Below the pieces are notes generated by a model, which made no database searches, had not been told where the DNA came from, and was given only the letters and a program-made list of their open reading frames with translations. A stretch of DNA of 64,000 nucleotides from Shewanella psychrotolerans (lineage in GTDB: Bacteria > Pseudomonadota > Gammaproteobacteria > Enterobacterales > Shewanellaceae), in assembly GCF_019457595.1 (NCBI RefSeq), contig NZ_CP080419.1, positions 4,216,001 through 4,280,000 of the forward strand, in the 5' to 3' direction. How positions within the stretch are numbered: position 1 is the stretch's first letter; each line of letters begins with the position of its first letter. Shown here piece by piece: positions 7,090 through 16,737 of the stretch. Position numbers and translations under genes: made by a program.

Positions 7090-8466
7090 TTGAAGCAGCC
7101 CACCCAAATTAGTTGGGATCAGTCAATGATCGAAAAGTATAATTATAGCGGTCCCCGTTACACTTCTTATCCGACCGCTTTAGAATTTGACGACTCTTTC
7201 ACCGAAGACGATCTACTTACTTCTATAAAAAATAGTAAAAGCGATAAGCTCTCGCTGTACTTACACATTCCGTTTTGTGCCAAGCTTTGCTACTACTGCG
7301 GCTGTAATAAGGTGATCACCCGTCATTCGCATAAAGCCGATCAGTACATTGAATATCTAGCTGCAGAAATTGTAAAACGTGCACCGCTATTTAAAAATTA
7401 TTTAGTCACACAGATCCATTGGGGTGGCGGTACACCGACCTTCCTAAGCCCTGAACAGATCCTGAGACTATCCGCACTCCTTCGCGAGCACTTCAATATT
7501 GCCGATGAAGGCGAATACTCAATTGAAGTCGACCCGCGTGAAATCGAGCTATCTATGCTTGATACGCTCAAAGAGGCGGGCTTTAATCGTATCTCTATTG
7601 GTGTGCAGGACTTTAATAAAAAAGTTCAGATTGCGGTAAACCGCGAGCAAGATGAACAGTTTATTTTCGACCTTATGGCAAAAGCCAAAGAGATGGGATT
7701 TGTCTCGACCAACATTGATTTAATTTACGGTCTACCACATCAGACACCAGAAACCTTTGCAGAAACCATGCAACGAGTTTTAGATCTCGATCCGGACCGC
7801 CTATCCGTTTTTAACTATGCTCACTTGCCAGCTCGCTTTGCCGCACAGCGTAAGATTAAAGATGAAGATCTCGCTTCTCCACAACAAAAGCTGGAGATGT
7901 TGCACCAAACTATCGAAACCTTAACTGGCGCAGGCTACCAATATATCGGTATGGATCACTTTGCTAAGCCTGATGACGAGCTATCGATATTACAAAATGA
8001 AGGACGTCTGCACCGCAACTTCCAAGGTTATACAACTCAAGAAGAGTGCGATCTACTAGGTCTAGGCGTTTCATCGATTAGTCAGATTGGTGATTGCTAC
8101 GCGCAGAATCAAAAAGATATTCGTCCTTACTATGAATCTGTCGATGCATCAGGCCACGCACTTTGGAAAGGTTGTAAGCTAAACCGTGACGATGAGATTC
8201 GTCGCGTCGTCATTAAGCAGCTTATCTGTCATTTCGACCTAGATATGGCCTCGATTGAACAACAACTGGGTATCAATTTTGAAGAATATTTTGCAGAAGA
8301 CCTCAAACTACTGCAAACATTCATCGACGATAAACTGGTTGATATTACCGATAGAAAGATCACCGTTAGTGATACCGGCCGCCTATTAATCCGTAATATC
8401 TGTATCTGTTTTGACGTTTATTACCGTGATAAGGCGCGTCAGCAACAGTTCTCTCGCGTGATCTAA
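7090..8466 (+). CDS. hemN: Oxygen-independent coproporphyrinogen III oxidase
   Basis: HemN is a radical-SAM enzyme that decarboxylates coproporphyrinogen III to protoporphyrinogen IX without oxygen in haem synthesis. The 458-residue protein has the CxxxCxxC cluster motif followed by an extra Cys (CAKLCYYCGCNK, near residue 62), the GGGTP motif and the family N-terminus KYNYSGPRYTSYPTA. The start is TTG, supported by GGAGGA seven bases upstream and by alignment from memory with E. coli HemN; the first ATG would remove a conserved segment. Together with hemF at 24.7-25.6 kb the cell can make haem with or without oxygen. Confidence 0.96.
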   Translation: MKQPTQISWDQSMIEKYNYSGPRYTSYPTALEFDDSFTEDDLLTSIKNSKSDKLSLYLHIPFCAKLCYYCGCNKVITRHSHKADQYIEYLAAEIVKRAPLFKNYLVTQIHWGGGTPTFLSPEQILRLSALLREHFNIADEGEYSIEVDPREIELSMLDTLKEAGFNRISIGVQDFNKKVQIAVNREQDEQFIFDLMAKAKEMGFVSTNIDLIYGLPHQTPETFAETMQRVLDLDPDRLSVFNYAHLPARFAAQRKIKDEDLASPQQKLEMLHQTIETLTGAGYQYIGMDHFAKPDDELSILQNEGRLHRNFQGYTTQEECDLLGLGVSSISQIGDCYAQNQKDIRPYYESVDASGHALWKGCKLNRDDEIRRVVIKQLICHFDLDMASIEQQLGINFEEYFAEDLKLLQTFIDDKLVDITDRKITVSDTGRLLIRNICICFDVYYRDKARQQQFSRVI

Positions 8467-8520
8467 TGGCAACGCTGATTACAGATAGGTTTAGCCTGTT
8501 TTGAGGCCAAACTAAGCCAT

Positions 8521-8553
8521 AAAAAAAGCCGATGATAATTCATCGGCTTTTTT
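8521..8553. terminator. Bidirectional terminator between hemN and add
   Basis: An A-run, the arms GCCGATGA and TCATCGGC with a TAAT loop, and a T-run form a symmetrical hairpin between two convergent genes, able to end transcripts from both sides. Confidence 0.85.
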
Positions 8554-8618
8554 ATTAGCTCTGTCCTGAAATGTGTGTACACATATAGGACTGAATATGA
8601 CAATCGACTATCTACAAA

Positions 8619-9614
8619 CTAGGTTTTTGACGCATATAGCGCTTTACGTTCGCTATCTGACAAGAATGCCATTTCGACGCCATTGCGCTGCAATATAGCT
8701 AACTCAGCATCGGTAAGCCCCATCTCAGCCTTCACTACCCGATACTCATGCTCGATATCAATCGCACTGACACCAGGATCATCGGTATTGAGTCCAATTA
8801 ACACCCCAGCATCCATAAAGGTACGCAGTGGATGTTCTTGATAATTAGCAACAGTAGACGTATGCAAATTACTGGTTGGGCAAGATTCAATACCAATCTT
8901 ATGCTTAGCTAAGTATTCCATTAGCTTTGGATCATGTACTGCATTGACACCATGACCAATACGAGTTGCACCTAGCTCTTGAATCGCCTGCCACATACTT
9001 TCTGCGCCAGCGGCTTCACCAGCATGAGCGGTAATCGCTAAACTTGCGTCTCGTACTTTTTTGAAATGGTCATTAAATAAGGCGCCAGGAAAGCCTATTT
9101 CATCACCAGCAAGATCCATGGCCACCAGATGCTGTTTATGTGCAAGCAGTGCATCGACCTCTTGCATACAAGCATCTTGCCCGAATGAGCGTGACATAAT
9201 GCCTATCAAATTGATTTTAACATCATGCTCTTTGACACCCGCCTTAACGCCATCAATTACAGCTTCAACAACAGCTTCAAGCGGTAACTTATGGTTCATT
9301 GCCATATAATATGGACTAAAGCGCAGCTCGGCATAATCAAGCCCAGATAATGCCGCATCAGCAACATTTTCATAAGCAACACGTTTAACAGCATCGAGAT
9401 CGGCTAACACGGCAACCATCCAATCTAGTTTCTTTAAAAATGCAACGAGACTGGACTCTTTACCTTGGATTTGAACAAAAGGCGCTAGACCTTCCAACGT
9501 ATCGGACGGCAACGCAATATTATGTTGATGGCCTAATTCCCAAATCGTCTTAACCCTGACGTTACCATCAAGATGACGATGAAGATCCACCAACGGTATG
9601 GACGTATCAATCAT
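8619..9614 (-). CDS. add: Adenosine deaminase
   Basis: Deaminates adenosine and deoxyadenosine to inosine and deoxyinosine in purine salvage. The metal-binding HxH is seen in DLHRHLDGN at the N-terminus, followed by TAHAGEAAG, IGHGVNA and LNTDDPGVS, all standard family motifs. I chose the ATG at 9614 (331 residues, MIDTSIPLVDLHRHLDGN) because it matches the usual N-terminus and has AAGGGG six bases upstream; an ATG 25 codons earlier would add an unsupported extension. Convergent with hemN. Confidence 0.93.
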   Translation of the reverse strand: MIDTSIPLVDLHRHLDGNVRVKTIWELGHQHNIALPSDTLEGLAPFVQIQGKESSLVAFLKKLDWMVAVLADLDAVKRVAYENVADAALSGLDYAELRFSPYYMAMNHKLPLEAVVEAVIDGVKAGVKEHDVKINLIGIMSRSFGQDACMQEVDALLAHKQHLVAMDLAGDEIGFPGALFNDHFKKVRDASLAITAHAGEAAGAESMWQAIQELGATRIGHGVNAVHDPKLMEYLAKHKIGIESCPTSNLHTSTVANYQEHPLRTFMDAGVLIGLNTDDPGVSAIDIEHEYRVVKAEMGLTDAELAILQRNGVEMAFLSDSERKALYASKT

Positions 9615-9844
9615 ATTTAACCCCTTTGTGAACCCCTCAGCCAATATTGTTGTTATTTGGTCTGAAGTTGTTGTCACTATAACATGCATTTTTTAATGAT
9701 ATGCATGACTTATGTTCAGCTTTTAAGCTTTATATTAATCACAACAACTAACGAAGTTATGCGGTATTTATAATGACGCTGCTAAAGCGAATAATGCATA
9801 ATATCTTCACATACAAATAATAACTAAAACGTAAGGACACTCTG

Positions 9845-11644
9845 ATGCACAAACGCTTTATACCTTGCCTACTCGTATTAAGCCTCAGCGCATGCCAACT
9901 CAATCCATCGGTAACGCCTACTACAATGGCGAAGAACGACAAAACGTCTTCACCAACAGCAACTAACTCGCAACTGGCATCTTTGATTGATAAAGCATGG
10001 CAACTAAGATTAGAGTCTAGTCCAGATTTAGCCTATTCTCAGGGGGATATGAGCGCAGCTGGAAAGCTAGCCGATATGTCACCAGAGGCGCTAGCGATGA
10101 TAAATAGTAAACAACAAGCGCTACTGGATAATCTTAAGCTGATAGATAAAAGCTCGCTTGCAAAGGAAGACAAGATTAATGCTCAGATCTTGCAATATCA
10201 GCTACAAAACAGCGTCGACCTCTATCGTTATAAAGATCATTATCTGCCGATTTCAGCAGAAAGCGGATTTCATGCTTATATCGCATCGATTGCTAAAGGT
10301 CGATTCAATACAGAACAAGATTATCAAAACTATATTGCCAAGCTAACGGCTCTACCTCAATACTTCGCCCAACAAACCTACTGGTTAAGGCAGGGACTAA
10401 AATCGGGTATTACACCAGCTAAAGTGACCCTAAATGGTTTCGAAAATAGTATTAGTGCCTTCATCGTTCCTGTAGAAAAAAGTGGTTACTTTAAACCCTT
10501 CACTCACTACCCAAAACATTTCAGTGATGAACAAAAACAACAGTTCACAGAACAAGGCAAACAGTTAGTTAGCGACACAGTGCTACCGACTTACCAAGCT
10601 TACTTTGATTTCATGACTAAAGAGTATATTCCTGGCGCTCGCAACACCATTGCTGCATCCGATCTTCCCGATGGTCGGGAATTTTATGAAAACAGGGTGC
10701 GTTATTACACCACTCTCAATATGACAGCCGAACAAGTGCATGAACTCGGGCTTAAAGAGGTTAAGCGAATCCGCGAAGAGATGCAGACAATCATCAATCA
10801 AGTGGGCTTTAAGGGGGATTTTGCAGCCTTTCTTAATTTCTTGCGTACTGACCCTCAATTTTATCCAAAAACAGCTGAAGAGTTACTAAAAGAAGCTGCA
10901 TATATTGCCAAAAAGGCAGATGCCATTCTTCCAAAGTATTTTGGCAAACTACCCAGAATGCCCTATGGGATCCAGCCAGTCCCCACAGAGATCGCACCTA
11001 AATACACGACAGGCAGATACTCAGGTTCTAATCGAGCAGATGAGCCTGGATACTATTGGGTAAACACTTATGCCTTAGACAAGCGCCCGTTGTATGAAAT
11101 GGAAGCGCTAACGCTACACGAAGCGGTACCAGGCCATCACCTACAGATTTCGCTCAATCAGGAATTAACCTCTCTACCCAACTTCCGTCGCTACAGTTAT
11201 ATTTCTGCTTTTGGTGAAGGTTGGGGGCTCTATTCCGAATTTTTAGGCTTAGAAGCGGGGTTCTATCAAGATCCCTATAGTAACTTCGGACGATTAACCT
11301 ATGAGATGTGGCGTGCAGCAAGACTCGTCGTCGATACTGGGATGCATGCAAAAGGCTGGTCTCGTCAACAAGCGCTAGATTTCATGGCGAGTAACACTGC
11401 TTTATCAATGCATAACGTGACGACTGAGATCGATCGTTACATCTCTTGGCCAGGCCAAGCTCTATCATACAAAATTGGCGAGTTGACCATTAAGCGTCTG
11501 CGGAAAAAAGCGGAGTTAGCTTTAGGTGAGCAATTTGATATTCGCGCATTCCACGACGCGATTCTAGCCAATGGTTCGGTACCTATGGAGTTGCTTGAAC
11601 AGCAGATTGACGACTTTATCAAGTTACAAAATAACAAGTCATAA
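9845..11644 (+). CDS. DUF885 family lipoprotein, putative metallopeptidase
   Basis: The 599-residue protein has a lipoprotein signal (MHKRFIPCLLVLSLSAC; lipobox LSAC, Cys17) and so is probably anchored in the envelope. The body belongs to the DUF885 family, which has peptidase-like zinc motifs: HEAVPGHHLQ near residue 425 and FGEGWGLYSE about 30 residues later carry the expected His and Glu ligands. Its substrate is unknown; peptide hydrolysis is inferred from the motifs. It is a single gene divergent from add, with an AAGGA ribosome site. Confidence 0.85.
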   Translation: MHKRFIPCLLVLSLSACQLNPSVTPTTMAKNDKTSSPTATNSQLASLIDKAWQLRLESSPDLAYSQGDMSAAGKLADMSPEALAMINSKQQALLDNLKLIDKSSLAKEDKINAQILQYQLQNSVDLYRYKDHYLPISAESGFHAYIASIAKGRFNTEQDYQNYIAKLTALPQYFAQQTYWLRQGLKSGITPAKVTLNGFENSISAFIVPVEKSGYFKPFTHYPKHFSDEQKQQFTEQGKQLVSDTVLPTYQAYFDFMTKEYIPGARNTIAASDLPDGREFYENRVRYYTTLNMTAEQVHELGLKEVKRIREEMQTIINQVGFKGDFAAFLNFLRTDPQFYPKTAEELLKEAAYIAKKADAILPKYFGKLPRMPYGIQPVPTEIAPKYTTGRYSGSNRADEPGYYWVNTYALDKRPLYEMEALTLHEAVPGHHLQISLNQELTSLPNFRRYSYISAFGEGWGLYSEFLGLEAGFYQDPYSNFGRLTYEMWRAARLVVDTGMHAKGWSRQQALDFMASNTALSMHNVTTEIDRYISWPGQALSYKIGELTIKRLRKKAELALGEQFDIRAFHDAILANGSVPMELLEQQIDDFIKLQNNKS

Positions 11645-11758
11645 CAGTTAACCTTAGAGGCAAATATGAGTGATGAGTCCAAAACTGACTCATCACTCGT
11701 GGTTACTTACGGAACCATGTTACACTGACCGCTATCAAATCACTGCCCTGCTAAATCA

Positions 11759-12739
11759 ATGTCTACAGCCATTAACGACCAGAGTACAGCTATTAAACCG
11801 TTACTTTTTTCTTCTGAAGAGAATTGTAATACAGAACAAGTCGATCGTTTTTGGAACCATGTTACAGAGGAAACCTTAACAACACAGGACAATGTTTCCC
11901 TCGCCTATTGCTATGTTAAACATCACCAATCAAGCAAAGCCATAGTGATCAGCAATGGTAGAATCGAGGCTTACTTAAAGTATAAAGAACTCATCTTCGA
12001 CCTCTACCAACTCGGATATAGCATCTATGCACTCGACCATCGTGGCCAAGGGCTTTCTAGCCGGCTATCAAGTAATCCACATCAAGGACACATCAATAGT
12101 TTTGATGATTACATAAATGATTTCGAGTTTTTTATTGATGAGATTGTGACCCCTGCAGGCCATGAATCATTATTCTTAGTTGGTCACTCTATGGGCGGGA
12201 CCATAGGTACACTATATATTAAAAAATCACCATCAACCTTTAAGGCCGCTGTGTTTTCTGCACCTATGTATGGCATTGTATTACCCCTGTACAAACACTT
12301 TATTCGTTGGCTTGCCAAGCAATTAGACAATGGTTCGCTATCTCACCCCAATTACGTCATTGGTGGCAAAGATTACGCTCCCGAGGCCTTTAAACATAAT
12401 GAGCTAACTCATAGCGAATCTCGTTATCACAACTATCGTCAAATCTACCAAGAGTTACCACAGTTACAATTGGGCTCGCCTACCTACCGATGGTTGATAG
12501 AAGCGATTGATGCCAGCGAACGAGCAGTTATTGCAGCCAGAGAGTCATTGATACCTATCTTAATCTTACAGGCCGAAGAAGACTCCATTGTTGACAATGA
12601 TTGTCAAAATAACGCGGCCAGTGAGCATTGTGTGATAACAAAAATAGCATCAGCACGCCATGAAATCTTTATGGAAAAAGATACCCCAAGAAATCATGCA
12701 CTATCGCTGTTAAGTCAGTTTTTAAATTTACATAGCTGA
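11759..12739 (+). CDS. Alpha/beta hydrolase, lysophospholipase-like (PldB family)
   Basis: A 326-residue serine hydrolase of the monoglyceride-lipase/PldB type. It shows the nucleophile elbow GHSMGG near residue 142, the DHRGQGLSSR oxyanion-region motif typical of lysophospholipase L2, and a late Asp (EEDSIVDN) and His (ARHEIF) that complete the triad. No signal peptide is seen, so it is probably cytoplasmic or inner-membrane associated. The precise start is uncertain because no clear ribosome site precedes the ATG. Its 3' end overlaps the convergent signalling gene by 12 bases. Confidence 0.85.
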   Translation: MSTAINDQSTAIKPLLFSSEENCNTEQVDRFWNHVTEETLTTQDNVSLAYCYVKHHQSSKAIVISNGRIEAYLKYKELIFDLYQLGYSIYALDHRGQGLSSRLSSNPHQGHINSFDDYINDFEFFIDEIVTPAGHESLFLVGHSMGGTIGTLYIKKSPSTFKAAVFSAPMYGIVLPLYKHFIRWLAKQLDNGSLSHPNYVIGGKDYAPEAFKHNELTHSESRYHNYRQIYQELPQLQLGSPTYRWLIEAIDASERAVIAARESLIPILILQAEEDSIVDNDCQNNAASEHCVITKIASARHEIFMEKDTPRNHALSLLSQFLNLHS

Positions 12740-15211
12740 AGATGATATCTCAGCCTTGGCACGAATAAGCGCCTTAAGCTTATCTGCCGTCATCGGCCGG
12801 TGAAATAGATACCCTTGATATAGATCGCACTGATAAGCGGCCAATTGGTCATACTGTGATAGAATCTCAACGCCTTCGGCAACAAATTGTAAATTTAGGC
12901 TATGAGCCATATCTATCATGGACTTTACAATCGCTCCAGATGCTTCCCCATTACCCATATCTCTAATAAAGCTGGCATCAAGTTTTAATCGATTTAGTGG
13001 CAAGCCTTGTAAATAACTCAGCGAACTATACCCGGTACCAAAATCGTCAAGCGCTATACTGACGCCCGCTTCACGCAATACATTCATAGACTGCCTAACC
13101 TGATCGATATCAGTCAGCAGCGCATATTCCGTAAGCTCTAACTCAATGTGATTCGCCAGGACTTTTTGTTCTTGTAGCACAGAAAGCAAATTTTTTGAAA
13201 ACTCATGCTGGTTAAACTGACGCGCACTGACATTTATAGAGATCATCGGCGGGTCGATGCTCTGCTTCTCTAACAACCGAATAAAGCGGCACACCTCCAA
13301 TAACACCCAACGACCAATCTCATTAATAAAATCACTGCCTTCAGCAATGGGAATAAACTCCGCAGGGGAGATAGAACCGTGTTGCGGGTGTTTCCAACGC
13401 AATAAAGCCTCTACTGAGACAATGCAGCCATCATTATTCACAATTGGCTGATAAACCAATGACAATTGATCCCGGTCTATGGCATGGACTAGCTCTGTTC
13501 TAATCAACAGGTTTCGCTCTGCCTTAATGTCCATTTCTCGACTATACACAACGACCCCATCACGACCGTTCTCCTTAACTTGTGCCAAAGCTAAACTAAC
13601 TCGCTTTAGGTGCTGTTCAGGTAACAATTGCTCTGAATGATCAACAATCGCAATCCCCACGCTAGCAGACAAATTAAAAGTGTGATCGCTAATATTGAAA
13701 CTTCGCGCTATGAGTTGTCGCACCTGGCTCGCTAAAGCTTGCGCTCTACGTTGAGCAAGTACAGGCTCTCTCGGTAACCGTTTTACTAAAATAACAAACT
13801 CATCAGCTGCAAAGCGGGCAATTAACGAGTTAACTGAAAAATAGCTAGATAACCTTGCGGCGATTTGAATCAATAACCGATCGCCACCGTGATGACCAAG
13901 CACATCATTTACTACTGTAAAATTGTCTAAATCAATCATAAACAATGCCGCGCAACTATCTGACTCGTGCTCTAAATCATAAAGTTCATCCGTCACTGCG
14001 CGTCTATTTGCCAAATCAGTAAGAAGATCATGCTTAACTTGGTGAGATGCTGCCTTCTGATTTCTAATATCATCAGTTACATCAGATAAAGTACCAATCA
14101 TCCTAAGAGGATGCCCTTGAGCATCCCACTCGACAGTCATGCCACGATCTAACACCCAAATATAGTGCCCCTGCTTATGGCGTAATCTGTGTACACTCTC
14201 AAACTCTTCTGTTTTTCCTGACAAGTAGCCACTCAGCGTTTCTAGCGTACTATTCTTATCATCTGGATGTAATCTACTCTGCCAAGTTAATCGGCTGCCA
14301 GACAGCTCATAGGACTTATAGCCCAACATATCTTTCCATCTATCTGAAAGAAAAACAGAGTCATCCAAGATATTCCAATCCCAAATGCCGTAGCGAGAAA
14401 CTTCTACAGCAAATAACCAACGTTGGTCGCTATCCTTTAACTGCTGGGCACTGCTCAAGTACTTATCCTTAAAATAGGACAAATTACGAGCGAGTGACTC
14501 GAGCTCTATGAATGGCGAATAGACATTACTGACAGAGGCTTCTTCGCCATTGACTACACTAGACTGCAGGCTAATTTGCTTTAATGGACGCAGTACATAT
14601 CGATAAATAAACGCCAAAAGAACCAACATAACTCCCAAGGCAATAAGTCCGATTCGGATTACGCTAAGAAGCACATTTTTATCTGACGCCATTAGTGCAG
14701 GAGATACATCGTACTCCAAATAAATAAGTTCTGGCCTTTCAACCGATAAGGAAGATACCGTAGGGGAAATAGGGAAATATGCTTGTATAGACTGCCTCTG
14801 CTCATTGAACTTAATCAGAGGAGTATTACTGTCTACCGCTTCTTGATGATAATCCTTAAGATAACCATCAATAACTAAACTTGCCGAACTGTCACGCCAT
14901 ACCGCATGATTAGCGAAACGTATATAGCCTTGACGATCAATTAAGGTATAAACAGCCATCCAGATATCACTGCTCGACAGCGATATCTCCTCCTCAACGC
15001 GAGAAAAGTCCTGTGATTCCGACGACAAAGTCACCAAATGATTCATTCGAATAAGCTGTTGGGAAACCGAATCAATCTTACCACTATAAACATCTATACG
15101 ATGTTGATTACATTCGACAAAATATGAAACCGTTAAAAAAAAGACGAACAAAACAATACACACTAAAGGTGTAAATAAAAGCAGTGAGGGACGCACAAAG
15201 AATTTTTGCAA
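12728..15211 (-). CDS. Membrane PAS-GGDEF-EAL cyclic-di-GMP signalling protein
   Basis: An 827-residue protein controlling cyclic di-GMP. Order: TM helix (about 11-32), periplasmic sensor region (about 33-180), second TM (about 182-204), PAS/PAC domain (about 265-385), GGDEF domain (about 390-560) and EAL domain (about 570-820). The GGDEF signature reads AADEF (468-472), so cyclase activity is doubtful. The EAL domain keeps EALLRW (601), NVSARQF, ELTE, DDFGTGYSSL, KLDASFI and VAEGVE, so phosphodiesterase activity is expected. It is best read as a phosphodiesterase with a regulatory GGDEF half. It overlaps the neighbouring hydrolase gene by 12 bases tail to tail. Confidence 0.93.
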   Translation of the reverse strand: MQKFFVRPSLLLFTPLVCIVLFVFFLTVSYFVECNQHRIDVYSGKIDSVSQQLIRMNHLVTLSSESQDFSRVEEEISLSSSDIWMAVYTLIDRQGYIRFANHAVWRDSSASLVIDGYLKDYHQEAVDSNTPLIKFNEQRQSIQAYFPISPTVSSLSVERPELIYLEYDVSPALMASDKNVLLSVIRIGLIALGVMLVLLAFIYRYVLRPLKQISLQSSVVNGEEASVSNVYSPFIELESLARNLSYFKDKYLSSAQQLKDSDQRWLFAVEVSRYGIWDWNILDDSVFLSDRWKDMLGYKSYELSGSRLTWQSRLHPDDKNSTLETLSGYLSGKTEEFESVHRLRHKQGHYIWVLDRGMTVEWDAQGHPLRMIGTLSDVTDDIRNQKAASHQVKHDLLTDLANRRAVTDELYDLEHESDSCAALFMIDLDNFTVVNDVLGHHGGDRLLIQIAARLSSYFSVNSLIARFAADEFVILVKRLPREPVLAQRRAQALASQVRQLIARSFNISDHTFNLSASVGIAIVDHSEQLLPEQHLKRVSLALAQVKENGRDGVVVYSREMDIKAERNLLIRTELVHAIDRDQLSLVYQPIVNNDGCIVSVEALLRWKHPQHGSISPAEFIPIAEGSDFINEIGRWVLLEVCRFIRLLEKQSIDPPMISINVSARQFNQHEFSKNLLSVLQEQKVLANHIELELTEYALLTDIDQVRQSMNVLREAGVSIALDDFGTGYSSLSYLQGLPLNRLKLDASFIRDMGNGEASGAIVKSMIDMAHSLNLQFVAEGVEILSQYDQLAAYQCDLYQGYLFHRPMTADKLKALIRAKAEISSSAM

Positions 15212-15391
15212 AAGCGAATGTACCTAATTGAAACACTCTACCAAACAACATACCTTTGCATTCTACACAAAAATGAGTTTAAAAAGCAGTTTAGCTCGTA
15301 ATAATGGCGCAACAACTAATATCAATTAGTATATAGCTTCTAGGGATGAAGTGAATGTCAAACAATGTCGGGAGCGTTGTTGGTCCAACTA

Positions 15392-15435
15392 ATACCATTC
15401 CATCTTAATACTTATACCATTCCATCTTAATACTT
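15392..15435. repeat. Perfect 22-bp tandem repeat at the edge of the IS630 element
   Basis: Two identical 22-base units (15392-15413 and 15414-15435), each starting ATACCATTCC and ending TTAATACTT, lie head to tail. The second covers the transposase stop codon. It could be the element's terminal repeat duplicated, or a target-site effect. I could not find an inverted copy beyond the other end of the element. Confidence 0.7.
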
Positions 15436-15963
15436 AGTCATTATTGCCCACTCTCTACGACATAAAGACATCACTCTTTTCGTATCGCTAATGAAGTTGT
15501 TCCAAGCATCAGAGCAGGCTGCAACGATATCATCGTATCCTTGAAAGCTGCGATTAGCTAAATGATACTGCCGTAACCAACTCCATACTTGCTCTATCGG
15601 ATTTAGTTCAGGGGAGTATGGCGGTAATTTGATGATGCTAAGGTTGTTAAACTCATCTGCGAGATCTGCTGTATGCCAACCTGCACCATCCATGACAACA
15701 ACGGCATGCCTACCTGGTTTTGTCCTTTGTGCTATCAGTGATAGATGCTGACGCATGACGTCTTTGCTTAGGTAAGGAACGATCATCGCTTCAGTATCGC
15801 CTGTTTGCGGACAAACAGCGCCAAAGAAATGCGCATATTCGAACTGTTGCTGGCGTATAGCGCGAGGACGAGTGCCTTTTCTTGCCCATAAACGTGTGGT
15901 CGTGTTTTGCTGCCCGAAGCGGGCCTCATCTTGAAACCAGATATCAACTCGCTCAAGCGCCAC
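15427..15963 (-). CDS. IS630 family transposase, C-terminal DDE part
   Basis: The 178-residue frame holds the catalytic DDE domain: first Asp in DIWFQDEARFGQ, second in VVVMDGAGWHT, and the Glu in LPPYSPELNPIEQVWSWLR. These are the standard IS630/Tc1-mariner signatures. The apparent start at 15963 is not a real start; translation probably comes from the upstream frame through a frameshift at the A-run, or the gene is broken. The sequence upstream of 15963 in this frame continues the family alignment. Confidence 0.85.
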   Translation of the reverse strand: MALERVDIWFQDEARFGQQNTTTRLWARKGTRPRAIRQQQFEYAHFFGAVCPQTGDTEAMIVPYLSKDVMRQHLSLIAQRTKPGRHAVVVMDGAGWHTADLADEFNNLSIIKLPPYSPELNPIEQVWSWLRQYHLANRSFQGYDDIVAACSDAWNNFISDTKRVMSLCRREWAIMTKY

Positions 15964-15976
15964 ACTACCAGGGATG

Positions 15977-16495
15977 TTAAGGATCGTTTCCAGTTGGAAC
16001 TTTTTTAAAAGCCTCTTGGACTTCTATTGATTGCTTAGGATGTTTTGAACGACTCGTTATCCAACTAAAACCTAATTGTTCCAGTAATTTGTAAATCGCG
16101 TTTGGATGGTAATCAACATTAAAGTGATATTTGACATATTTTAGGATCGCATCACCTGTCAGTCTTCCACCTGAATCACTCGAGCATTGTTCCTCTATGT
16201 AGGCACTGAGTTGCTGCTTTTGACTTGAGGTTAAGTAGCTATCACGTCCCTTATTTTTCTTAGCATCCAACCCTTTGATACCGTTGGCAAGATACTTAGC
16301 TACCCAAGCGTTGACGCTAGCGCGGGCAACTTTGAGCCTCAAGGCGACATCAGTACGATTATTTCCCTCGAGGAAGAGAGCGACGGCAAGTAATCGCATA
16401 CGTTTACGAGGTTCTTTTTCTGCTCTAGATAAAGCTAAAAGCTCTTCGGCACTATAAGTTTTCAATTTGGAATACGGGTTAAGGTTGGTGCGCAT
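15977..16495 (-). CDS. IS630 family transposase, N-terminal DNA-binding part
   Basis: The 172-residue frame contains two helix-turn-helix segments (NRTDVALRLKVARASVNAWVAKY region, about residues 48-72, and a winged-helix region around 95-155) that bind the element's ends. It ends with EAFKKVPTGNDP and a stop, while family members continue with a FQLET-like sequence, which is found in another frame immediately after the KK codons. It is thus the first half of a split transposase. Confidence 0.85.
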   Translation of the reverse strand: MRTNLNPYSKLKTYSAEELLALSRAEKEPRKRMRLLAVALFLEGNNRTDVALRLKVARASVNAWVAKYLANGIKGLDAKKNKGRDSYLTSSQKQQLSAYIEEQCSSDSGGRLTGDAILKYVKYHFNVDYHPNAIYKLLEQLGFSWITSRSKHPKQSIEVQEAFKKVPTGNDP

Positions 16496-16584
16496 ATTAG
16501 ATCACACATCATTACTAATACTCCTTTAGCAATGACGTACATCACCTCGCACTGTCGCTATCATTACTCTGAAAAACAAATACG

Positions 16585-16613
16585 AAAAAGCCCTAGCATT
16601 TCTGCTAGGGCTT
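16585..16613 (-). terminator. Terminator of the rRNA operon
   Basis: Perfect 11-base arms AAGCCCTAGCA and TGCTAGGGCTT around a four-base loop, followed on the minus strand by a T-run. It lies just after tRNA-Asp. Confidence 0.85.
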
Positions 16614-16623
16614 ATCGTAATGT

Positions 16624-16700
16624 TGGCGGAGCGGACGGGACTCGAACCCGCGACCCCCGGCGTGACAGGCCGGTATTCTAACCAACTGAACTACCGCTCC
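16624..16700 (-). tRNA. tRNA-Asp (GTC)
   Basis: On the minus strand the sequence folds as a 77-base tRNA: acceptor GGAGCGG with CCGCTCC, T-loop GGTTCGAGTCC, anticodon GTC in the loop CTGTCAC, and an encoded CCA end. It is the distal gene of the rRNA operon, 37 bases after 5S. Confidence 0.97.
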
Positions 16701-16737
16701 TTTAGTAAAACGCTTACGCGGGATACTAAATTAGGCG

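Larger units (their letters stand above)
15427..16495 (-). mobile_element. IS630-type insertion sequence, transposase split by a frameshift
   Basis: The two minus-strand frames form one IS630 transposase. The gap between them is 13 bases and the second frame is open upstream of its apparent start, reading FQLETILNIPGSVALERVDIW in the frame shifted relative to the first; the switch falls at the run TTTTAAAAAAG (about 16001-16011). The ends of the element are not resolved, since convincing terminal inverted repeats were not found; the coordinates cover the coding part only. IS630 elements insert at TA. Confidence 0.8.

Noticed and set aside
15427..16560. Terminal inverted repeats of the IS630 element
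   Set aside because: Comparison of both ends gave only short scattered matches, so the true boundaries are left open.
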